Source of the DNA: Rariglobus sp.
Lineage (GTDB): Bacteria > Verrucomicrobiota > Verrucomicrobiia > Opitutales > Opitutaceae
Reading direction: 5' to 3'
Assembly (NCBI GenBank): GCA_029266495.1
Contig: JAQSWS010000038.1
Span: 1 to 32,237, forward strand
Length of the DNA stretch: 32,237 nucleotides
Shown: positions 7,946 through 14,576 of the stretch, piece after piece
Layout: every line of letters begins with the position of its first letter
Numbering within the stretch: position 1 is the first letter of the stretch
The notes under the pieces: generated by a model
Database searches by the model: none
The model's input: only the letters and a program-made list of their open reading frames with translations
What the model was told of the DNA's origin: nothing
Position numbers and translations under genes: made by a program

Positions 7946-9169
7946 TTACGGCGTGTTATCCGGCAACACAACGCCGAGCTGCCGCGCACGCTCGCGATAG
8001 GCCAAAAAATAACGGTCTTTCGCCCAACGCGCCCCGCCATCGCTACGGAAGCCATCAACCAGCTCCTTCTCGAACGCCGGCGTGAGCACCTCGCTCCGGC
8101 CCACCAGCACGCGTTCCAGCTTGTCCGGCGCGGGCGTGATCGCGATCGGCAGAATACGATCGGTGAACGCCCGCGGCACGATCCAGAAGACCCTCAGCCC
8201 GGGCGCGTCAAAGTAGCTCTCCTTCCACGTGGCCAGCAGAGCGGATGTCTCATCACTGGTTAATCCGGCGTGTATCAGACTGGCGCCGAATCCGCTCTTC
8301 CCCAGAAACGAACCCGCCGGCTGCAGTGGAACCGATTGCTGGCCACCCGCCGGCAGCTTCCCCGTCCAGAAATGAAAAGAGGCATCCGGTTTTGAAGATT
8401 TCTCGTAAACCCAGACTCTTGAAATGTCCTCCGTCCCGGTGTTACGCAGCGTCAACGTGCCGTCGGGCGCGACCGTCACGTCGAACGGCAGCGCAAAATT
8501 TCCGATGCCTCGATAAAACAAAAAGCCCTCGACCACCGGTCCGGTCGCCGAAAAATCCGGTCGGCCGGTTTCCACGAAGCCCGGCGGTCCTTTGACCAGG
8601 TTGGCGCCCGGCACACGGGCACGCGGCCACTGCGGCGTCTCCCACGACACGGGACAGTTGATTTTCTCCGTGGTGTCCGGCGCCAGCACGGTGACGTTCC
8701 ACTGGACCGAACCGGCAAAGGGCCGGCTAAAATCCACCGGAGACAACGCCCTCAGCTGTTCAAGGGTCGGCTGTTCCTGCGGCAAGGGCGGAAGCTCCTC
8801 TCCCCCGCTGCGCCCGGGATACCACTGGCTGATCGATCCGCCGGCAAACTTCACGTCGACCTGCACGGCGCGTTCACGGTCCGAATAAAAATAAATCACC
8901 GGCGTCTCCATTTTCACGGTCACGTTGCTCACCGGCCGGTTCCAGCCCTTGTTTGCGGGTGAGAAGCCACTGTGGGCCTGGACAAAATTGGGCAGCCGCT
9001 CCTCATCCACCTGGAGCCCGGACAAAAGCCGCCCGTCCGACCCGCTCACCGTGGTGAACGTGCCCCACTCGTGGACAACGAAAGCATCCGCCGCATGTGC
9101 ATGGAAACCGGCACCGGCGACGCCAACGCAGAAGCTGAGACAACCCTTAACAATAAAAGGAGGATTCAT
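7946..9169 (-). CDS. Secreted HEWGTF-type conserved hypothetical protein
   Basis: From the ATG at 9169 the product is 407 residues. A signal peptide is clear (VKGCLSFCVGVAGAGFHAHAADA), so it is exported. The mature protein starts with FVVHEWGTFTTVSGSDG, a motif I associate with uncharacterised proteins of Verrucomicrobia and Planctomycetes. The rest is rich in beta-prone segments and Trp/Tyr residues (NVTVKMETPVIYFYSDRER, VEGFLFYRGIGNF, SRVWVYEKSS), without catalytic motifs I recognise. The in-frame ATG at 9178 overlaps a perfect TATAAT box and is therefore unlikely as start. It ends 10 bp before the kinase start, so the protein may belong to the same signalling unit, possibly as a periplasmic accessory; that is inference from position. 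An array of 11-bp repeats (9202-9241) lies just upstream. Confidence 0.85.
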   Translation of the reverse strand: MNPPFIVKGCLSFCVGVAGAGFHAHAADAFVVHEWGTFTTVSGSDGRLLSGLQVDEERLPNFVQAHSGFSPANKGWNRPVSNVTVKMETPVIYFYSDRERAVQVDVKFAGGSISQWYPGRSGGEELPPLPQEQPTLEQLRALSPVDFSRPFAGSVQWNVTVLAPDTTEKINCPVSWETPQWPRARVPGANLVKGPPGFVETGRPDFSATGPVVEGFLFYRGIGNFALPFDVTVAPDGTLTLRNTGTEDISRVWVYEKSSKPDASFHFWTGKLPAGGQQSVPLQPAGSFLGKSGFGASLIHAGLTSDETSALLATWKESYFDAPGLRVFWIVPRAFTDRILPIAITPAPDKLERVLVGRSEVLTPAFEKELVDGFRSDGGARWAKDRYFLAYRERARQLGVVLPDNTP

Positions 9170-9182
9170 GATGCGCATTATA
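9170..9182 (-). promoter_or_regulatory. Consensus -10 box giving a probable leaderless transcript
   Basis: On the minus strand a perfect TATAAT (9182-9177) is followed by 7 nt and then the ATG at 9169. Transcription would start at or within a base of the start codon. No Shine-Dalgarno precedes that ATG. The nearest GTCA unit of the upstream array ends 19 bp before the -10 box, in the place where a -35 element would act, which suits activator-dependent control. Confidence 0.6.
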
Positions 9183-9201
9183 GACTAAATTCAGCGCGCC
9201 G

Positions 9202-9241
9202 TTGTCAGCGGCACGTCAGGAAATTGTCAGGGATTTGTCAT
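9202..9241. promoter_or_regulatory. Four-unit array of 11-bp spaced GTCA repeats (Pho-box-like)
   Basis: Four direct repeats lie at exactly 11-bp steps: TTGTCAG (9202-9208), ACGTCAG (9213-9219), TTGTCAG (9224-9230) and TTGTCAT (9235-9241). The GTCA cores start at 9204, 9215, 9226 and 9237. The 7-bp unit plus 4-bp gap matches the plan of the E. coli Pho box, bound head-to-tail by PhoB dimers. The array lies between the DUF4139 stop and the TATAAT box of the HEWGTF gene. On the coding (minus) strand the unit reads CTGACAA, opposite to the usual orientation of an activating Pho box. Confidence 0.75.
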
Positions 9242-9304
9242 GCGATCTGCAATCGCTGGTAAGGCCCGCGTGCCGCCACCGCTCCCTCAATTCGCCAGGA
9301 CCGT

Positions 9305-10837
9305 TCATTTCCAGTCATAACGCACACGGTAGGTAATGATCTTTTCCTCGTCCGGTTTCAGTGTGACGCGGAACTCCACGTTCCGATCATCCGTCTTCAC
9401 GAAAGGATCCGAGTTCTCGACCATCGCCCAGTTGAACCAGCGATACATCCGCTCCGTGACGCGCACCTCGACCGGCTCCTTCTTGCGGTTGCGCACCTTG
9501 ATCTCGAACGCCTCCTCCACCTCGTCGTTGCGGTTGCTGAGCTTGTAGTCGGTGCGTCTGCGTTCACCCACGATATCAAACGCATCGCCGGTGTAGATGC
9601 GCACCGTCTCCCCTTCAGCCGTGTGATCGACCGTGTTTTCACCGGTGAATTCAATGGCTCCATCGGCGTTGTCCTGACGATAAAAGCGCGTGCGTCCTTT
9701 CGGCAGCGGCAGGCCAAGGCCGTTTTCCTTGGTGTTCTTGAACTCGCGATAAACCCAAACCTTGGGGTTCGAAACCGTTCCATAGTCACGGTTATTGCGG
9801 ATGCTTTCCTCGTTCCATCCCCGGTAGCGGCTGTTGCCCAGATCAACGCCGTTATAAATGTAGATCGTCGTGGCCTTCACGCCGGTGGCGCGCAGAAACT
9901 CCACCTGCTTGGTCTCGCGGTTGCGAAGCGTCACCGGACGCGGCAGCGAATAGAGGTGGAACTCGTCGAAGGCCTTTTCGGTGACGGAGGCCGAGAAATC
10001 CGCGTCGTGGCTTCGCATCGCGTAACCGGCACTGGCCTTGACCTCATTGGCGGGCACCAGCTTGCTGACATCGCCCGCCATCAGCTTCACCCTGGCCTCC
10101 GTGAAAGTCTTTCCCGACTGATTGTCGATCGTCACCCAGCCGACGATGTCGAGCGTGTCGCCCTTCTCCGGAGAAACCAGATTATAGGCCGATTCCCATG
10201 ACATGCCCCCGGTGACGTAGCCGAGTTCGGCGTTCACCTTGGCGGCACGATCGCTGGCGAGTTGCCAGCTCAAGGTGGGCCGCAACACCGTATCGTCGGC
10301 CAGCGAAGGGAAGATCGGCTCGCCTGGAAGTGAGAACCGCAGCTTGCCGTCGATCTCAATGATGGGGCCGCCGCCGGCGCCCTGCTGCCAGTTGCCCATC
10401 GCCATCTGGCGCTGATAGAATTGATTCCCATAACGCTGCGCCGCCGCAACGTTCGGGGTGTAGCCGGAGCGAATGACTTTCCCTCGCACGATCTGCTCCT
10501 TGTTTTCGCGATCCCGCACGATGAAATCGAGCTCCTTGCCCTCAAACAACGAAAGCATCAGCCCCTGCGAAGCAGTGTCCGCGCGATAACTTTGCTCCAG
10601 GATGCGCAAGGCGATTTTTCCGGACGGATCGCGCAACACCACCGAGTCCGGCTCCACGTGCAATGTCGCCTGATCGAACGTCACGGCATTGATGCCCTTC
10701 GCAAGCTCGAGCGGCACAGTCTCGCGCACGACGGCAAAGTTTTGATTGTAGATGGTAAGGGCGGTCTGCGCACACAGCGCCGACGAGAACAACAGCGGCA
10801 GCGCCGCCAACACGGGGATGAGGGTTTTCGTTTTCAT
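9305..10837 (-). CDS. DUF4139 domain-containing secreted protein
   Basis: This 510-residue protein has a signal peptide (MKTKTLIPVLAALPLLFSSALCAQ) and then the TALTIYNQNFAVVRETVPLELAKG opening typical of DUF4139/DUF4140 proteins. The central and C-terminal parts are mostly beta-strand-like, including YVTGGMSWESAYNLV, QSGKTFTEARVKLMAGDV and a C-terminal KPDEEKIITYRVRYDWK. This matches the conserved DUF4139 core, where a GLSW/GMSWxAxY motif and an ARVxLxAG motif are usual. Related proteins have been linked to envelope and mucoidy phenotypes, but the activity is not known. The gene follows the co-polymerase pair by 66 bp, with its own GTCA repeat pair upstream (10890-10907), so it may be controlled together with them. 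Confidence 0.88.
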   Translation of the reverse strand: MKTKTLIPVLAALPLLFSSALCAQTALTIYNQNFAVVRETVPLELAKGINAVTFDQATLHVEPDSVVLRDPSGKIALRILEQSYRADTASQGLMLSLFEGKELDFIVRDRENKEQIVRGKVIRSGYTPNVAAAQRYGNQFYQRQMAMGNWQQGAGGGPIIEIDGKLRFSLPGEPIFPSLADDTVLRPTLSWQLASDRAAKVNAELGYVTGGMSWESAYNLVSPEKGDTLDIVGWVTIDNQSGKTFTEARVKLMAGDVSKLVPANEVKASAGYAMRSHDADFSASVTEKAFDEFHLYSLPRPVTLRNRETKQVEFLRATGVKATTIYIYNGVDLGNSRYRGWNEESIRNNRDYGTVSNPKVWVYREFKNTKENGLGLPLPKGRTRFYRQDNADGAIEFTGENTVDHTAEGETVRIYTGDAFDIVGERRRTDYKLSNRNDEVEEAFEIKVRNRKKEPVEVRVTERMYRWFNWAMVENSDPFVKTDDRNVEFRVTLKPDEEKIITYRVRYDWK

Positions 10838-10889
10838 AGCGGGTATAGCCTGAACGGATCAGAACCCGTTTTATTAGTTCAGTCTTAAG

Positions 10890-10907
10890 TTGTCAGAATA
10901 ATGTCAT
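10890..10907. promoter_or_regulatory. Two-unit 11-bp spaced GTCA repeat (Pho-box-like)
   Basis: TTGTCAG (10890-10896) and ATGTCAT (10901-10907) are separated by 4 bp, so the GTCA cores at 10892 and 10903 are exactly 11 bp apart. This is the plan of a single Pho box. It lies 53 bp upstream of the DUF4139 start and overlaps the stop codon of the co-polymerase gene at 10904-10906. An AT-rich TAATAA on the minus strand (10876-10871) could be the associated -10 box. Confidence 0.6.
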
Positions 10908-12457
10908 GCGCCGCGCTTCCAGCGCCGGGCGCAATCAGCGGCCAGCAAAGACACGAGTCTCCGCGCAATGACAGCCAGCACGCCGCAAACGGCGGCAAGA
11001 GCGCAGCCCACACCCATCCGAATAATCATGGGCAGTCTCAAATAATCGCCGGTCGTCGCCCACCCTGATGCCACCACACGCACGGGAGGAGGCTGCAACC
11101 CCAGCTTGGGATTCTTGATCTTGCCCATACGACGTCGCATCGCCTCCGGATTCCGGCTTTCCCACCTGAGCGGATAGGCTTCGTAGGCCCGCCCGAACGC
11201 ATCCACGACATCTCCGGCAACCTTGAAATCCTCATGCCGAAACGAGAGCGTCAGGGTGTCCGATTTGGGCAGGACAGTGATCTGCAGGTTCCCGTGAATC
11301 CGGTCGTCAACCACTCTCCAATCGGCGTCGTCGCCAGCCATCCTTAAGCCCAAAAATGGCCCGGCATAAGGCCGCCGGGTAAACTGACGCGACACCTGTT
11401 GAGTGATGACGGGCAACCAGCCGTGCAAATCGGACACGCTCAACGTGTCCCATCCATAGTCCTTCGCGCTCTCCGAAACCGCCACCGTCACGCTTGATTG
11501 ATAAATGCGCGGCTGCACCAGCGCGTGCATCACCGCCAAGGTCCCGCCCACCAGGAGAACTGTCGCGAAAACAAACACCTCCCTTCTGCCGATCGGACGC
11601 CTGACGCCTTCGCGTATCGCCCTCAGCCAAACCCGCACCCGGTCCGGCTGGTCCTCCGGCCTTTTGAAAACAAAACCCAATCCCATTGAGAGAATGCCCG
11701 CGCCTAAAACACTCCGCGCCAGATTCAAAATGATCGGCTCACGCAGATAGGCATCTTTCCAGGCAGGCCTGGGTTTCCCGACAAACTGATACCTCGGAAC
11801 AACACCGAACCCGCCAACCATGGTTGAAGCACGTGCTCGCTGTATCAATGCCTCCAGCGCTTGTTGCTCGATCAATAGATCCGCTTTCAATTTTCTCTCC
11901 GCTTCACCACTGGATCTCCGCTCCGTCTCCGAGGCTTCCTGATAGACAACCAGCGCCAGCTGAATTTTCTCGATCTTCCGTTCCTGCTGTTTCGCGACTT
12001 CGACAAGGGCATCCACAATCCTCATTTGTTCTTCGATTTTTCGACGTGCCTCGCCTGCGAGGATTTCATCAGAAAAATACCAAGCCACCCGCGACGCCAC
12101 TTCACGATTCGGATGCCGGTAACCGACGTCGATTGTCCGTGCCTCTCGATTTAACGTCATCACGTGATCACGAATCAAGAGACGCTCGATCTCTGTCACA
12201 CTTGCCGGATTGCCTAATCCATAGGCGTTCAGAAAACCGAGATCCTCGTCTTTCCGCACACGTTCCGCAACCCGCCGGAGAACCTCCTGTGATTGAGCCA
12301 TCTCAATCGATTCATCGATGCTGATACCCTCGCCGACCAGCAGTCTTCCCGCGGATTGATACAACCGCGGCTGCAGGAATGCGTAGCCCGCAACCGCCCC
12401 CAAAAGAACGGCCATCGTCCCGCAGAAAACGGTCAGGTTAAACGTCCGCCGCTTCAT
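10904..12457 (-). CDS. Tandem polysaccharide co-polymerase-like (Wzz-type) membrane protein
   Basis: From the ATG at 12457 the product is 517 residues and contains two Wzz-like modules. Module one has a membrane helix (about 8-28), the motif QPRLYQSA (29-36), a long Lys/Glu/Gln-rich coiled coil (about 136-206) and a second helix (about 240-264). Module two has a helix (about 293-313), QPRIYQSS (315-322), a shorter periplasmic part without a coiled coil, and a final helix (about 470-495). Wzz-type proteins control chain length or export of surface polysaccharide; no BY-kinase domain is attached. The start overlaps the stop of the preceding gene in an ATGA arrangement, indicating translational coupling. 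The open frame extends to 12625 but lies inside that gene. No glycosyltransferases are seen nearby, so the polysaccharide partner is unknown. Confidence 0.8.
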   Translation of the reverse strand: MKRRTFNLTVFCGTMAVLLGAVAGYAFLQPRLYQSAGRLLVGEGISIDESIEMAQSQEVLRRVAERVRKDEDLGFLNAYGLGNPASVTEIERLLIRDHVMTLNREARTIDVGYRHPNREVASRVAWYFSDEILAGEARRKIEEQMRIVDALVEVAKQQERKIEKIQLALVVYQEASETERRSSGEAERKLKADLLIEQQALEALIQRARASTMVGGFGVVPRYQFVGKPRPAWKDAYLREPIILNLARSVLGAGILSMGLGFVFKRPEDQPDRVRVWLRAIREGVRRPIGRREVFVFATVLLVGGTLAVMHALVQPRIYQSSVTVAVSESAKDYGWDTLSVSDLHGWLPVITQQVSRQFTRRPYAGPFLGLRMAGDDADWRVVDDRIHGNLQITVLPKSDTLTLSFRHEDFKVAGDVVDAFGRAYEAYPLRWESRNPEAMRRRMGKIKNPKLGLQPPPVRVVASGWATTGDYLRLPMIIRMGVGCALAAVCGVLAVIARRLVSLLAADCARRWKRGA

Positions 12458-13335
12458 AGTTTCTCCGTGGGGCCGGCATTTCTTCGTGACCAGCGAATGA
12501 AGAGCCATACCGCCAACACACCCGCCACCACCGCGCTCGCAACGCCCCAAGTCAGACACGTAATAATCGGCGCGATCAGGTAGTCGTTCTCGCTGGGTAG
12601 TGATGGCTGTTGAGAAATACGCCAAGGACTCATCACCATTCCAGTCATCATGGACGTATCACGCATCTTGAGGATTATCATGCGCAGCGCCATTTGCGCC
12701 GCCTCCAGTTTACCTTCCAGTGCCTTGTCATCATCACTCGTCCCACGCTTACCTTTCGGGATTCCTGCGTTCATTTTGCGGTAGGACGTGATGGCCTCCT
12801 TGATTTCATCGACCTCGCGCTGTTTTCCTTCAACACGTTGTTTCAGCGATTCGATCTCTCTTAAAGAGTCATCAATATCGTAACGGGCATCCAGTGCGAT
12901 GCCCTCACCCATCAGCAGTTTCACAATTTTGGCAGCCAGACGTGGATCAGAATGTCTATAGTGTATTCGAATCGTCCTTAACTCGCCCATAGGCGTCACA
13001 CGAAGATTTTGCTGAATCAATCCAGCCACCACACTGTCTCCGGAATTTGAAGCATATCCGGAGGAGGTTAAAAACCACGTTTTATCCGGCACCTCCAGCC
13101 GGGCGACAGTCGCCTCAATGGACGTCACTGAACCAAAAACACCAGCCCGTTCCTTGAAGCGAGTGCCACTATCTCCCTCGTCTATATGAAACTGCAGAGT
13201 GCCGCTGGATTGATACAAGCGTGGCTGCTGGAAAGCACGGATCGTCGCGACTTCCAGGACTCCGATGAAAACCAGCACGAAAACGATCCAAGGCCGTCGG
13301 CGTAACCGTCCTTGCCGGAGAAATACGGAATCCAT
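12454..13335 (-). CDS. Polysaccharide co-polymerase-like (Wzz-type) membrane protein
   Basis: This 293-residue protein has a membrane helix after a basic N-terminus (about 15-35) followed directly by QPRLYQSSGTL (37-47), the conserved segment of Wzz-like proteins. A periplasmic region follows, with a charged coiled coil (about 155-190) and a Pro-containing stretch (QQPSLPSEND), and then a C-terminal helix (about 256-280) with a short basic tail. This is the complete layout of a single co-polymerase module. The ATG at 13335 is used; the GTG at 13338 is in frame. It is the first gene of the pair. A four-unit GTCA array (13366-13405) lies 30 bp upstream. The same QPRxYQS signature occurs twice in the next gene, which suggests duplication within the locus. 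Confidence 0.82.
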   Translation of the reverse strand: MDSVFLRQGRLRRRPWIVFVLVFIGVLEVATIRAFQQPRLYQSSGTLQFHIDEGDSGTRFKERAGVFGSVTSIEATVARLEVPDKTWFLTSSGYASNSGDSVVAGLIQQNLRVTPMGELRTIRIHYRHSDPRLAAKIVKLLMGEGIALDARYDIDDSLREIESLKQRVEGKQREVDEIKEAITSYRKMNAGIPKGKRGTSDDDKALEGKLEAAQMALRMIILKMRDTSMMTGMVMSPWRISQQPSLPSENDYLIAPIITCLTWGVASAVVAGVLAVWLFIRWSRRNAGPTEKL

Positions 13336-13365
13336 CACCCACTGAACCAGAAAACGCCCGGCCGG

Positions 13366-13405
13366 ATGTCAGCAGTTCGTCACGGAGTTGTCAGGGATTT
13401 GTCAG
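13366..13405. promoter_or_regulatory. Four-unit array of 11-bp spaced GTCA repeats (Pho-box-like)
   Basis: ATGTCAG (13366-13372), TCGTCAC (13377-13383), TTGTCAG (13388-13394) and TTGTCAG (13399-13405) have GTCA cores at 13368, 13379, 13390 and 13401, each 11 bp apart. The array starts 30 bp upstream of the first co-polymerase gene and overlaps the stop codon of the VWA gene at 13380-13382. No clear -10 box could be seen between array and start codon. The arrangement is the same as at 9202-9241, including orientation. Confidence 0.72.
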
Positions 13406-14576
13406 CCGATGCCAGTTTAATGCCGTGCTGAGCCGCCCATTGGCCGAGTTCCCGCTTCGCCAAGGCGGCAGCCATCAACGCGGGAAAATGATCCGGCGTG
13501 CAGGCGAACACCGGCACCCCCAGCACTGCATACATGGCCGCATTCCTCGCATCATACGAAGGACGCCCGTCGTCGCTCAGCGCCAGCAGCGCGATCATGC
13601 GAACCCCCGCCTGCACCAGACGCGCAACCGCCTTGATCATTTGCGCCTGATTACCGCCTTCGAAAAGATCGCTCACCAGCACGAGCACCGTGTCGGCCGG
13701 ACGCGTCACAAGCCCTTCACAATACACCAGCGCTCGATGAATGTCCGTGCCTCCGCCTAACTGCGCACCAAAGAGCAAATCCACCGGATCCCGCAGATCG
13801 GCTGTCAAATCGACCACCGCCGTGTCGAACACCACCATGCGCGTGCTCACCGCCGGCAACGACGCGAGCACCGCACCAAAAATCGACGAATACACCACCG
13901 AGGTCGCCATCGATCCGCTCTGGTCAACACACAGGATAATGTCCCGAAGTGACGCGCGCCGCCGCCCGTAGCCCACCAGTTTCTCCGGAATAATCGTGCG
14001 CTGCGCCGGTTGGTAATGACGCAAATTCGCCCGGATCGTCCGTGCCCAGTCGATCTCGCGCAGCCGCGGCCGGTTGTTGCGCACGTTGCGTGCCAGCGCA
14101 CCGCCCACCGCCTGCCGCATGGGTTCGGCGAGCCGGCGCATGATCTCGTCCACGATGCGTCCAACCACCTGACGCGCCGTTTCGCGCGTCTTCTCAGGCA
14201 TCGCCCGGTTGAGCGAAATAAGCGTCGCTGCCAGATGGACGTCGGGTTCCGCCGCCGCGAGCATCTCCGGCTCCAGCAACAACTGCTTCAGGTCGAGCCG
14301 TTCCATCGCGTCGCGCTGCAAGATACTCACCACGCTGGATGGGAAAAACCTCCTGATGTCCCCCAGCCAACGCGCCACGCGGGGAGCGCTGGCCCCCAAT
14401 CCTCCGCGTTGGGATTGCGTTTCGCCACCCGCTGCGCCCGCCTCATACAATGCACCGAGCGCATCGTCCATGCGGGCATCCTCACCGGACAAATCAACCT
14501 CCAGCGACTCCGCGCTCTGCTCGCCAAGCACAAGTCGCCACCGCCGGGTCTCTTCAGCATTCAAGGTTTTCGTCAT
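13380..14576 (-). CDS. VWA domain protein of the MoxR/YehL operon (YehP-like)
   Basis: This 398-residue protein ends the six-gene operon. The C-terminal VWA domain (about 210-385) has an intact MIDAS: DQSGS (Asp218, Ser220, Ser222) and GGGTDIH (Thr277), with a VSDLFEGG segment for the last acidic position. The N-terminal 200 residues are helical and Arg-rich, including a PEKTRETARQVVGRIVDEIMRRL stretch split here as PEKTRETARQVV (127-138) and GRIVDEIMRRL (139-149). VWA proteins encoded next to MoxR ATPases commonly act as partners that pass metal-dependent binding to the ATPase; this is family knowledge. The position matches YehP of E. coli. The start overlaps the DUF5682 stop by 23 bp, suggesting coupling. 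No signal peptide is seen, so it is cytoplasmic. Confidence 0.92.
   Translation of the reverse strand: MTKTLNAEETRRWRLVLGEQSAESLEVDLSGEDARMDDALGALYEAGAAGGETQSQRGGLGASAPRVARWLGDIRRFFPSSVVSILQRDAMERLDLKQLLLEPEMLAAAEPDVHLAATLISLNRAMPEKTRETARQVVGRIVDEIMRRLAEPMRQAVGGALARNVRNNRPRLREIDWARTIRANLRHYQPAQRTIIPEKLVGYGRRRASLRDIILCVDQSGSMATSVVYSSIFGAVLASLPAVSTRMVVFDTAVVDLTADLRDPVDLLFGAQLGGGTDIHRALVYCEGLVTRPADTVLVLVSDLFEGGNQAQMIKAVARLVQAGVRMIALLALSDDGRPSYDARNAAMYAVLGVPVFACTPDHFPALMAAALAKRELGQWAAQHGIKLASADKSLTTP

Noticed and set aside
6640-8085. A 481-codon plus-strand open frame antisense to the kinase
   Set aside because: Arg/His/Gln-rich composition and no motifs; the minus strand encodes a complete histidine kinase.
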